Positions 22,601 to 32,204 of a stretch of 64,000 nt of DNA are shown here, piece after piece. The DNA lies in the NCBI GenBank assembly GCA_030620095.1, contig JAUTXW010001306.1, positions 1,962,001-2,026,000 on the forward strand. The letters are read 5' to 3'. This DNA comes from Kuschelorhynchus macadamiae (Eukaryota > Arthropoda > Insecta > Coleoptera > Curculionidae). The notes beneath the pieces were generated by a model. That model did no database searches. It was not told where the DNA came from and saw only the letters and a list, made by a program, of their open reading frames with translations. Position 1 is the stretch's first letter, and each line of letters begins with the position of its first letter. A program made the translations under genes and the position numbers.

Positions 22601-24039
22601 ACGACGTCCATCATACAAGACGGAAAAGAGGCTATCTTGGAAAATTTTTAACAACTGTATTTGGAGTCAACGATGAAGTGTATCAAGATATCGACTCGCT
22701 CAACAAAAATCAAGAGCAATTGATTCGAGCGTCCAATCACCAAACTAAATTTATGGTGTCCGCGCTCACGGAGTTCAATGAGACAGAATCGAGGATCACC
22801 AATAGACTTAAACATTTTCAAGAAAAACTCAACCAAGGACTAGAAGCAATCAACAACATGCAGACTTGGTACAAGCAAATAGACACCAATGCCCTAAATA
22901 TTCAACTGCTAAGCGCCTACCAAGTAGCACAAAACTTCATCAGCGAAATAAATGAATACTATGACAAACTATTGAACATCCGCTTCAATAGGGGCACAAT
23001 ATACGAACTAGTATCACCGGCATATATCAACAATATCATAAAAGAAACAAATAAAAAATTTCCGAATAACTTAAGGATTGTACCGACAATGTTATCCACG
23101 AAGCAGACAGCTAATAAGACAAGTCTCCAAGTGTATGGGTACTTTCCAATAGCAGATGTTGCCAAGTTTGGACTTCTAAAAGCAACGCCAGTTCCGGTGA
23201 AAATCGAAAACGGATCGTATTGGAACCTCCACGTCACTAATGACTACATAGCCGTCGACTACGACACGCAACTGTACTTCCAACTTCATGAAAACGACTT
23301 ACAACAATGCATTAAACCATACCCCAATGATCCACATCAGTTTATCTGTTCACCAAGTTCAGTCAGAAACATAGAAACAAATCCTTCATGTATTATAGAT
23401 GAAATATATGAACGAGCCGCTCCAAGACATTGCGCCATTGAAAAAAGCAGCATAAAAGGCATACTATGGAAACAGCTGTGCGCAGCCAATACTTGGATGT
23501 TCATATCCAGCTCTCCAACGGTAATATCTGTAATCTGCAATGGTGCGCGGGAAGATGTTGCAATAAACGCAACAGGGATAATTCAAATATCTCAAGAGTG
23601 TATAATTCAAACAAAACAAAACATACTCACGCCTAAACGAAGCACCACCGTTCCAGTGTTAAATAGTTATTCCAAAGCGGTCCCAAACTTATTAGGCAAT
23701 GCGATCCACCAGAAACAACTAGACATTTTACCAACCGAGCCAGTGTTCGAACTGACAGACAGCCTTCATGAATTGATAAACGATCAAGAACACCAACAAG
23801 AGCAACTACAGAACATTCTTTGGCGAAACATTCACCATCATTCCATAGCAATTAGCAGCATCACTACAATTATCATAGCCATTCTTATAATTGCAGGATG
23901 GTATACAGCCAAAATCATTGTAGCACAGCATCAACAGAAGAAACGCAACAGGAAACCAGATCACAGGACCACTCAAAACGAGGAATTTGAGTTAAGATCT
24001 CTCACTTCATCCATCGGAGACAGGCCGCAGAATGTATAA
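19645..24039 (+). CDS. pol-env: BEL/Pao RT (YVDD)-RNase H-integrase-envelope, 1464 codons open
   Basis: Domains in order: the RT catalytic box DFYVDDILSG at once (about 19654); the connection; RNase H with HGFCDASEKAYGAV (about 20170), LPRLELCAAVLLSKL and FAWTDSM; integrase zinc-finger H-H-C-C (HGGNQATLAYIRSKFW to CISC, about 21085-21185); integrase core with catalytic D in VDYAGP (about 21280), D in YSDNGTTF (about 21475) and E in WEAGVKS (about 21630); the BEL-typical post-integrase domain (LSQRWRLVQKMKKDFW, about 21865). The frame then runs without a stop into an envelope (see separate entry). The stop TAA (24037) is supplied by the first bases of the 3' LTR. It would act in nucleocapsids (RT, RNase H, integrase) and at membranes (envelope). 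The frame has no in-frame ATG at its beginning because the upstream break cuts RT. Confidence 0.9.
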   Translation: MQDFYVDDILSGATNVQTALELQKQLLQMLGSAKFNLRKWSSNSPALLKSIPEELRDQKTHEVPQDEEKKSLGVLWSPGDDIFKFKVEISQIKKLTKRNILSEISKLFDPLGWLAPVVIQAKLIIQDLWLRNLNWDQPVDEEISTRWLQFQSKVKELEKIRIPRWMRYRNSKTELHGFCDASEKAYGAVIYSRIVEGNEHTVTLLQAKSKVAPAKNRTTLPRLELCAAVLLSKLIQKTRTALQLDNTQTFAWTDSMITLGWIKGDPTKWQTFVANRVCEIHRNATGVSWNHVKSQENPADIISRGLDPDKLEATEFWWKGPHWLNSSNNLPLTKIIPEVNEEIRANCYKAEIVVKSDICEKFSDLTRMLRVLSYCYRVTNREESPILSVKEIQVTLKKVVALIQKQEFSEDYKSLRTTKTVGNNSKLRNLSPFLDSEDLIRVGGRLENAPITYQKKHPMILPYHSHFSKLVILEAHKRTLHGGNQATLAYIRSKFWIINGKRAVRTQLKKCISCIRYKAKTAEQFMGQLPKPRVTPAPPFTNSGVDYAGPIQIRTTKGRGHKSYKGYISVFVCLATKAIHLEVVSDMSTEAFLAAFRRFTARRGHCENMYSDNGTTFLGASKQFEEEVKEIIEEPHLQNAIISSGTQWHFIPPAAPHFGGIWEAGVKSMKHHLKRVIGACTLTYEEMTTLVHQIEACLNSRPLCPLTEDIDDTNTLTPGHFLIGRELLAPPEFKSFPNCNLSQRWRLVQKMKKDFWEAWTTEYLSRLQQRYKWNKPIENLPVGTMVLIKEENINPNKWPLARIMEIHPGQDGAVRVVTIKRPGGVTQKRPIHKLIPLPTDQDTQAATQPTIEINSHVAQKEERTTKEKRLKHTTSKSALLYVLTILFLLISATTAENSYKIHQPQHGLYIEHLGTTQIDKGVFRIEIAHSRNRSENDVKAVINVASQFRDLCDKSKKLTNDARCEALTHHLEELKNHTQWMLMNLNDVHHTRRKRGYLGKFLTTVFGVNDEVYQDIDSLNKNQEQLIRASNHQTKFMVSALTEFNETESRITNRLKHFQEKLNQGLEAINNMQTWYKQIDTNALNIQLLSAYQVAQNFISEINEYYDKLLNIRFNRGTIYELVSPAYINNIIKETNKKFPNNLRIVPTMLSTKQTANKTSLQVYGYFPIADVAKFGLLKATPVPVKIENGSYWNLHVTNDYIAVDYDTQLYFQLHENDLQQCIKPYPNDPHQFICSPSSVRNIETNPSCIIDEIYERAAPRHCAIEKSSIKGILWKQLCAANTWMFISSSPTVISVICNGAREDVAINATGIIQISQECIIQTKQNILTPKRSTTVPVLNSYSKAVPNLLGNAIHQKQLDILPTEPVFELTDSLHELINDQEHQQEQLQNILWRNIHHHSIAISSITTIIIAILIIAGWYTAKIIVAQHQQKKRNRKPDHRTTQNEEFELRSLTSSIGDRPQNV
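22268..24039 (+). CDS. env: Envelope region, baculovirus-F-like, fused in frame after integrase
   Basis: A hydrophobic signal peptide (SALLYVLTILFLLISATTA, codons about 22270-22327) is followed by an ectodomain. A furin-type site RRKR lies at 22618-22629 with a glycine-rich hydrophobic segment directly after it (GYLGKFLTTVFGV), the arrangement of a class I fusion peptide as in insect errantivirus and baculovirus F proteins. A long heptad-like region follows (about 22680-22880). Cysteines cluster at 23300-23630. A C-terminal membrane anchor (about 23845-23925) and a basic tail (QHQQKKRNRK) end it. The region has no stop or frame break. No ATG precedes the signal peptide within this region, so expression would need splicing or processing from the Pol frame; an acceptor-like TTTGCCTACAG ends at 22162. 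Fusion function is inferred from architecture only. Confidence 0.8.
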
Positions 24040-24389
24040 TTCTCACAATTACACATAAAAATTCTATAATTTAATAAGACAATTCTATGCATATTTAATA
24101 TTTACTTAGATGGTATGTACAGTGTCTACACTGACCTTCTTACAGTCACGTCAGTTGAACCTTGCACGTTCTGATGACTATACATAATATAATGTTATTA
24201 AATTTTACTATTTTGCATCATTGAGATCGCACGCATTGTTTAATTGATAGTTGTATAAATGGAATGTAAATCTTAGAATAAATCAGTACGTTATTAACCA
24301 CGATAATTGTTACTCATTTACTACGAACAAATACCTACTACGTCCTACATCGTCCCGCTGCTCATCTCAAGCCGAAGCTGAGCAAAGCT
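24033..24389 (+). repeat. 3' LTR of BEL/Pao element
   Basis: Matches 15550-15906 base for base except T for C in GATGG(T/C)ATGTAC. It contains the matching TATAAAT, AATAAA (24277-24282) and TCAGT. A purine-rich but imperfect tract (GGAGACAGG...) precedes it. Confidence 0.92.
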
Positions 24390-24949
24390 ATTGGCAAGCA
24401 AAGCTGGCAAGAATAACCTGCATAATACTGAATGGCAGAAGAAGTTAATACTGATAAATTAAAGCCTCCTAAACTTACCAGGTAGGTATAAGTAACCTTT
24501 ATTAAATTAATGTAAAATACAATGAAGTTTACAAATATGCAACCAAATGCAGGATATTCCTTTCAAAAAAAGGTAATTTTTGTATGTCACGTATTTTTGG
24601 TGCACTCTCTATATCTCTCAATAAATAGTGGCTCAGCCTTAAAACTTTTTTTTAAATATATTTAAAGAAATTTTTGGTATATTCAGTATATTTCATCCTA
24701 CGAGAATATGGCATCTCATAATTGTCGTTTTGGTGTTTAGCAAATATTTATCGGCCAAGCGTAATAATATATACCGGAGCTTCCATTAAAAAATTCAAAT
24801 TTAATAGCAAAAAATTTGAATTTAAACAAGTTGTCAACGCCGGAAATAGCAAATATTGTGAAATATTGCCATATAAATTCTTTGAAAATTAAATTTTAAT
24901 ATCTTTAAATTGAAATAGTTATAAGACACTATTTTGTAGCACTCGGTAT
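24390..24949. other. AT-rich flank, no gene seen
   Basis: Right flank of the BEL insertion. If the RT relic at 14120-15531 was interrupted, its 5' part should lie here, but I found no convincing RT codons. Confidence 0.4.
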
Positions 24950-26275
24950 ATTCACCAAGTTATATTTAAAAAATCGGTAAATTTACTTTACCCGGAACCT
25001 TGCTGGTTACGAATCTTTTCTTTTATTAGGAATAGTAAAGTGTAACAATTTAGTTCGGCACATAGTCATTTAATATACGTCTATTACAAAACCACGCACC
25101 ATTTTGTTCCACCATATGGGAATCGTATCAATATTTTACCAGTTTCTTTCTACCTATGCCACAATTATTTTTTGGGCATGATTTAAAATGATACACTGGT
25201 TTTTTTAGACCGCCATTTTGTATCGCCATTTTCAATTTGTAGATACCAGTTAATCCCTGTATCATATTCAATTTTAAAAAAGAATATTTTTTACCTTGAA
25301 TTTTTTTAGACATTTAATTTGACCGCAATTTTGTTTCTCAGTCTCGAATTCGTACCACAATTTTGCCAGTTAATCTCTATATCACACTTAATAGATGTTC
25401 AAAATTTAAAATTTACCAAAAAAGTAGTTTTTTAACTGATTTTTTTAAATAATTTATTAGGCTGCTATTTTGTTTTGCTGTCTTGGATTTATACCAAAAA
25501 TTTACAGGCTGGTTCCTTGGTTTTTGTGCAAAATTTGAGAGAAATTGAATAATTTATTTTGTAGTAATAATTTAGTAAACATTTCACTATGCCACAATTT
25601 ACCATAATACCAGGTCATCCCCACATAACTCTTTACTTTTTTTAACAAAAAGTCGCGTAAGTAGTTTTTAGCTACAGACAGACAAATGCGATTAAGAAAA
25701 CATATTTTTTGGCATCTAGGGATGTTAAAACGCAAATATATGTAAAACCTGCAATTTCTTTCACAATTACAAACATTTCATTTGGCCGCCATTTTGTTTC
25801 GTCATCTTGAATTCGGATTACAATTTTATGACTTCATCTCTATACCAAAGTTAATTCTTGCTCAAAATTTTAAATCAATGCAATAAATAGTTTTATTTAG
25901 GCTGAATCTTTAAATATTTTATTAGGCCGTCATTATATTTCGCTATACCAAGTTTTACTAGTTTATTATTAACTAACATCATTTTTGTTAACATTTGACT
26001 AGGATGGCATTTTGTTTCGCCTCATTGCATTTTTACTAAAATGTGACCTTATTCACATATTTCTTTTTATATTTGATCGAAATTTGAAGCCAATCGGGTA
26101 AGTAGTTTTTTCATTTCAAAATTTGAGAGAATTTGGATAAGTAGTTTTTAAGTAATAATTTTTTTAACATTTCATTCGGCCGCCATTTTGTTTTGCCATG
26201 TTGGAATCTCACAGGATGATTTTTTCACGATTGCAATACTTCCCTTTTACGACGGAAGTAGAAGAAAGTATCGCT
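24950..26275 (+). repeat. Cryptic-satellite repeat family, copy 1 (long, forward)
   Basis: Starts near TTACTTTACCCGG (about 24983) and ends near GATTTTTTCACGATTGCAAT...TTTTACGACGGAAGTAG. Inside, a motif GGCCGCCATTTTGTTTCGCC recurs in varied form at about 25208, 25321, 25460, 25588, 25784, 25924, 26001 and 26177, each followed by blocks such as ACCAGTTAATCTCTATATCA, TTCAAAATTTGA and AAGTAGTTTTT. The motif spacing runs from about 77 to 196, mostly 110-140. Shorter copies occur at 27290-27800 (reverse) and 43915-44402. It does not code. Confidence 0.65.
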
Positions 26276-26302
26276 TAGTCAAGAGAGATGATATGCTGTG
26301 AA

Positions 26303-26352
26303 ATATTTGACTAAAGTCACAAGACATTGTTGGTCAAACTTTAGTCAAATAT
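26303..26352. other. Perfect 15-bp hairpin
   Basis: ATATTTGACTAAAGT (26303-26317) pairs exactly with ACTTTAGTCAAATAT (26338-26352) across a 20-base loop, just after the repeat copy ends. Confidence 0.8.
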
Positions 26353-27289
26353 AAGATTTCGTCAATAAAATCGTACCGCGTTCGAGAATGTAAATAACTT
26401 TTATTACAGGGCCTGTCTTCAAGATAAATGAAAAGTTACTTTTGACGTGCGAACACAAGTCGTTAAAGGGTAGAAATTCAGAACTATGTTTCTTCTGATT
26501 TTTATATCCAAAGTTTTCGCGATTTTTCATATTTTGCCAGAATTTGCCTATAAATTATGTCCCTAGGGTATTACGCATTCTTTTGTTGCAAAAAACCATT
26601 AATCTCTTTAAACTTTTTGGTTTAGATCCAACTCGAGGGCAAATAAAATACGTGCAAATAAACTGATTTATAAAGCTGCCCAAAACGATTTAGCTTTCGT
26701 TGGAAAAGACAATGTACTTAAATCTATTGAATCTTTGAAAAATTACTTTTTAAATTTTTAAAATATATCAAGCAAAGATAAAACAAACCTAAATTATAGC
26801 TTTAAGAAACTAACTACAAAATAACTAGCATATTTTATTTTTACTCTTACATTAGAGATTCCCGGAAACATTTTTCTTGTGGCAGTCAGCATATTTTTCG
26901 TTCCAAGCGGAAATTAAGTACCTACTCTCTTCGTTATTTCCGTACAAGAAATATAATTTAACGTGTACTTGAGAAAAATGAATGGTAACTTTTTGGAATT
27001 TTAGGTAAACCCTAATTTATGCAAAAACATTCTGCAGACGGCTAGTCAAGTTTATCATAGATTTGTCATTTTGGAATAAAAATTGTATTACGTCACATAT
27101 TTTATTACATTAAAACTTATTGTTTATTAATTAGACAGGAGTATATTATTTCAGGATTTGTCATTAAAGCAAGCTATATTCTCTACATTTCGCTTTTTGG
27201 ATGATTGTTTTTTTATAATATTGCCTATAATAAGTAAATAGAAAAAGGGATTAGACCGCGTCAAAATTGAAGCAGTTTCGGACGGTTCG
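26353..27289. other. AT-rich spacer between opposed repeat copies
   Basis: Nothing recognised. It separates the forward copy at 24950-26275 from the reverse copy at 27290-27800. Confidence 0.4.
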
Positions 27290-27800
27290 CTTTAAAATGT
27301 AGAAGTTAGTTCCCCCGTAAAAGAGAAGTATTCTAATAGTAAAAAAATCACCTTCCGGGATTTTTTCACTCCGTCTGTCGGTCTGTCTCTTCGCGGCATA
27401 GGTAAAAAGCTACTCACCCGATTGAGTTCAAATTTTGGTCAAAAATTAAGGGTCATATGGGGATAACCTAGTAACATTTTTGCAAAAATCCAATTTGTCA
27501 AAACAAAATGGCGGCCTAGTGAAATGTTAAAAAAATATTAGTAAAAAACTACTTGCTATTAAAACTAGAAGTGTGGCATAGGTAAAAACTGGTTAAATAT
27601 TAGTACGATTCCAAAATGGTGGAACAAAATGGCGAGCAAATATTTGAAAGGGCAATATACTAAATGACTATGTGCGGAACTAAATTGGGTTGACTTAACT
27701 ATTCCGAATGAAAGGCAAGCTTCATAACAAGGGAAGATCCGGGTAAAGGAAATTTAACGATTTTTTTTAGTGTGCTTTACTTTATGAAATCGGATTACTC
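27290..27800 (-). repeat. Cryptic-satellite repeat family, copy 2 (short, reverse)
   Basis: The reverse complement starts TTTCCTTTACCCGGATCTTCC and keeps CGCACATAGTCATTTA, CCATTTTGTTCCACCATTTTGG, TTTTACCTATGCC, one GGCCGCCATTTTG motif, the GACAGACCGACAGACGG block and an end like that of copy 1. Both ends are kept with only two internal motifs, so copy 1 differs mainly by internal expansion. Confidence 0.65.
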
Positions 27801-27914
27801 ATGAAAAGCGGACCCTGGAGATGCTTGTACAATCGAAGGCAAAACGTTGAAAAGTGATTCGATTTTTTGTTACATAATTCTTAAGAAATGTTTACAATAA
27901 AATCATGCTTATGA

Positions 27915-28605
27915 TAGTCCAGTATTAGTCGTGCTATACATGGCCAAGCAATATATTGTTGTAGCGTTGGATATGGGAGTGTGCCAAGATATGCTGTGAG
28001 ATGAGGTTGTGCCACTTCTTGGAGGTAAAGCTCTGCGGTCAAGTGACATCTGATGAAAAGTGACCTGGAGCCAAAAGCAATAGCAACTCACACCATGATT
28101 CCAACAATTCGATGAACATACCGTTCAACAAAAAATGTTGTATTATGTCCTCCACTCTGCTACTCGCCTTTTCATCCCTACCTAGTCATCGTACATGCCT
28201 AAACAAAATCCAGATTCATTTCTAAAGACTATTGTGTTCCATTTCTCGTCCCACAATAACCGTTTTCTACACTCAGTTGGATTTCGTGAATGTTCTGTAG
28301 TAGACAGCATGGAAAGTTCTCGGAACTCCAAACTCGACAATAAATACTTGAAACTGGAAACCATTGAATATGCTATTGCTCCGGTAGTGAAGAAGCGATT
28401 TCTTCAAGCCAACGTTACCAAGCGGCGATCTTGGCGTTCTGTTGCTCTGCGATTAGTTCGGTTTTCTTGAATTAATATCTGACAACATCTTACCTCAGTA
28501 TCTAGACTTCTATGCACGCTATTAAGTTGGTGAAAGTTTGGATTTTTTTCGCTCCCTGGGCCTGCTAAACACTTGTTAACAACGTTTAGAAACACATTCT
28601 GCAAA
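27915..28605 (-). pseudogene. Tc1-like transposase relic
   Basis: Reading leftward: an N-terminal stretch QENRTNRRATERQDRRLVTLA (about 28470-28405), then LLWDEKWNTIVFRNESGFCL (about 28270-28205), which fits the Tc1 'W..vvFsDESrFcL' block around the first catalytic Asp. GIMVWVAIAFGSRS follows after a stop (about 28105-28060), and LTAELYLQEVAQPHLTAYLG (about 28045-27985) is the block before the second Asp. A deletion removes the region between the first two blocks. No TIRs were identified. Confidence 0.75.
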
Positions 28606-29207
28606 AATTAGATACTGTGACTACAAATTTCATTTAGCACCTGTGCAGCGAATCAACAGAAATCCGGATCAAAAAGAAATAGTGAACTGAAAGTTGAAAT
28701 TTTAATAATATTTTCTTTATGCCTAGATAAACATATATACCAAATATTATTGGCATAGCAACATTTTTAGTGGGTGTTCGGTATACTATGTCACCTAGCA
28801 TATTTGTTTATTTTTAATGTTATTCCCATTGACGTCTTTATTTTGTACGAATCTTCCATTTGATTGTGTGAGTCTTCGCAACAACGACCGTAGCAAGTTT
28901 ATTTGATGGCTTATTAAATTTACCAAAGAATATTGCTAGTAATATTCTTAAACAGTTTTATACAAGTTGTTCCCGCAATAGAAGAGCAGGCTCGTGTCGA
29001 CAACGATGTTCAAGGGACAGAAGTTATTGTTTCTTTTGTCAACAGGTTATGTAATAATAAAGTAAACTGTTCTTTAAGGTTTTTTATTAACATAATTTAA
29101 AAGTACGCTGAGTTGTTCTCAAGACAAATATTTAGACAAACCAGAAGACAAAATTTTATGTTAACACTGTTTATTTATTATATCGGTGTTTTAAAAGTAG
29201 AAAAACA
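28606..29207. other. AT-rich, no gene seen
   Basis: No coding or repeat structure recognised. Confidence 0.4.
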
Positions 29208-29840
29208 ATATGTACAGGGTATCTGGTTATATTTTAAAACGGAGTCTATAAGCTTAAATTTAAGAGATATCAAGAAAATTTTATACAAAACTTATACGGT
29301 TTTTCTTTGAACCGACAGGATTTGCTAAAAAAATAAACAAATGACAGTTGGAAAGTAAAAAAACTGAGCATCCACTTTGTTATTTTAGGTGGAACATCTT
29401 GTATAATATTATTTCAATAATAAGCATCTTCTTGTTAATTATAAAATACAAGATTTGATACCTTTACCTTTAGAGACAACCGTTAAATTTGACAAAAAGG
29501 CTGCCATAAGGGACAATGTGTTAGAAGGAAAGAGAATTTTATTATTATTTTATGTCTATAATTACAGTCACTACGAAAAATATACTACCTTTATAGTAAA
29601 CTTGGTGTTTATATAATCAGCAAGAAGATGCCCATTCATTGAAATAATATTATACACATTGTTTGATTTAAAATAACAAAGTCCATGCTCATTTTTTACT
29701 TCACAATGGTCATTTGTTTATTTTTGTAGTAAATCCTGACGATTCAGAGAAAACTATATAACTGTTGTAAACAATATGTTTGATATCTCTAAAAGTTTAG
29801 TTTGTAGACTCCGTTTAAAATATAACCATATAGTTCCTAT
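29208..29840. repeat. Imperfect inverted repeat, about 250-bp arms
   Basis: The left arm (29208-29460: ATCTGGTTATATTTTAAAAC, AGAGATATCAA, ACAAATGACAGTTG, TATAATATTATTTCAA, GCATCTTCTTG) returns in reverse complement at about 29570-29840. The loop is about 110 bases. The 65-codon frame at 29113-29310 lies across the arm and is probably accidental. It resembles a foldback-type non-autonomous element; no target duplication was settled. Confidence 0.7.
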
Positions 29841-32204
29841 CGATCTGTGATGACAATACAAAATTGCCTTTAAAATTGACAACTGGAGATCTCCTTGATA
29901 TTACAGGACCTTGCTTTTCCACAGGAATGCACTGATAAGAAATAAAAATCCGGTGAGCTAAATAAAACAAGAAATTTGAAGATCTATTAACATAAGGTTA
30001 GTTTAGGTTAGTCAAACAATTTTTTATGGTCAAATCAGAAATAGAATGAAAGATAACACCACCAACAATTTGCTGTGTAACACAAGAGTAGCTTAAAAAC
30101 TACCTAGGTAGCAGCTAGTAACGGTTGGTCCTGACCTAAAAAAAGGTGCAAGGATGTTCGCCTGTAAAAAAAGATTTTCTAGACTTTTTTATACGTTTTC
30201 AGGATTAAACTATGTCATGATTAAAAGACAATTTATGAAAATATATTCCAGCAATAAATGTGTTTATTTTATTGGCATTTAAAAATTCAATAAATGTTAA
30301 AAACTTACAACAACTTTGGGGGAAAATCCCAAAAAGGTTTCGCAAGGTAAACTTGAATTGTACTATCCTAAGTAGCAGATAAAGACCTCTCTACCATTAC
30401 AGGTAACCAAAAAGTATCGTAGCAAACACGGTTTCGGCGGGTTCTATCTCGAAAGTTCCGAAGATCCTTAAAATATGCTCGTTGTTAAGAATCTTTCAGT
30501 TACACGCATTATTTTGCCAACAGGGATAATAAAACTACGTAATGATAAACCCTATAGAGCCAACAGCGGCGAGACATAATGCTGCGAAAATCTGGCAACA
30601 AGAGAACAACTTTGCATCAAGGAACTCTTAAACTAACAGTCTAAAAGCATGTGTCAAATGACGCGTCCCCCAAAGCTAAAAATTGTAAATGTCAACAACT
30701 GCTTCAAAATTAGTATGGTATATCGAAGAAGTAAACAATTTACTTTTTCACTAAAACAGATTATGAACGTTATAAAACCCCCATCTTAGATGAACATTAT
30801 TGTGAGTTCAAGAAATAACACGAGAAATCTAAAACAAAGAGAACAACACAAATGCATTCAAGTAGGTGTTTGTATTAGGTAAGTGATATAGTTTAACAAT
30901 TTGCCAGTGAAAAAAATGTAAACAAGCCTATTATTTTGCAATTAGGGATATGTTAATGTTGAAATATTTTAGGAAACTTTGTACCACATCTATTATGAAA
31001 TAATCGTGTTCAAGGTATAATAAGGTTCAAAACAACCGAACACTAATATACATAACACTAAAAAGCGTTTCAAGAAACAAATCGGGATTTATAAATATTT
31101 TTTATTGTCTAAACATCTAAAAATAGCGTTTCTTATTTAATTAAGACTTTTTGTATATTTTAACGACAATAACAAGCATGATTTAGACATGAGCAAAGTC
31201 CAAACTCAATCAAAAAAATTAAAATGACATGGACCTTTGCTCGACCATAAAGATCTTTATAGCACTTGCTGGGATACTGGGCATTTGCTGCGATCAAATC
31301 AGCCTCTGGCTTAACGTGTTATTGCTGCTTTTAGAACTGTATCTCTCACACTGTCGATTTAAACACTGTATATAGTATTGCGCTGGCTTGGTGGTTTCCT
31401 CGGTTGAGCATACAAAGAACAATGACCTCTAAAAACTCAGGTGTCGGTGACTTCTACCTCTCTCTTTATTAGCACTATTAACGAAAGCAGCAATCATTTG
31501 TAAAGGGAAGGTTACATCATTGCAATTTATGTCCATTTACTTCGTAAAATATTTAGTGAATCAGTTTCCGATGTTATTCGTGCCCTTTTCTGTTTTAAAC
31601 GATATTTATTTAATTTCAAACAAGCCATAAGTTTAATTTAATAATTTATAGTTAGGCACGAATTGCCACATATTTGGGTTACCCTGAAACTGTAGCAGAT
31701 ATTGTGCTATACAGTTTTCTTAACCGCCTACGTTTAGGACTATTTATTGTCTCACATATTGCAACTAACTAAACCTACTACTAAACTAACCAACTAAATT
31801 GAAGATGCTTATAAATAAAATTGTCAAAAATGAATAAGGTTTAGATTTCGTTAGAATCAGACTGATTAATCCAATTCGGCTTTATTCAGCTATTATCTTG
31901 ATGTCCGGTAAATAATCGGCTTCGGTCAGAATTTTGCCAAAGATGTACGCTCCCAAAGAAAAATTATTATTTTTATGTCTTGACGAATACTTGATGTCTT
32001 ATTTAAAACACTTTCTGCTTTAAGATATGTAATTATATTTCATTACTGGGAATTTAGGTCTTTCGTGTACTTAAACTAGACTGCGAAAACATTTGTATAA
32101 AAACCTCCCACCTCTGTAGTTAGTGAACAATAATTATTTAGTTTAGCTTGCCAACTTTATGCTGACTGAAGGAACAACCCCGAATCTAATTTACTTGTAG
32201 AAAC
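29841..32204. other. AT-rich, no gene seen
   Basis: I examined both strands and saw no element motif, RNA gene or long frame. A locally GC-richer patch at about 31240-31480 has no recognisable content. Confidence 0.4.

Larger units (their letters stand above)
15550..24389 (+). mobile_element. BEL/Pao LTR retroelement with envelope, nearly complete
   Basis: A full-length 8.84-kb element: two LTRs of 357 bp starting TGTATAATTC, a leader of about 850 bp, gag with protease, then RT, RNase H, integrase and an in-frame C-terminal envelope. The LTRs differ at only one position that I could find (C at 15630 versus T in the 3' copy), indicating a recent insertion. The coding region has two frame breaks (near 19125 and near 19630), both within RT. 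The BEL/Pao assignment rests on the domain order, the gag zinc-finger style, the DQGS protease and the family-specific sequence after integrase. No target duplication is evident at the boundaries I chose; the 3' boundary could be a few bases off. Confidence 0.92.
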
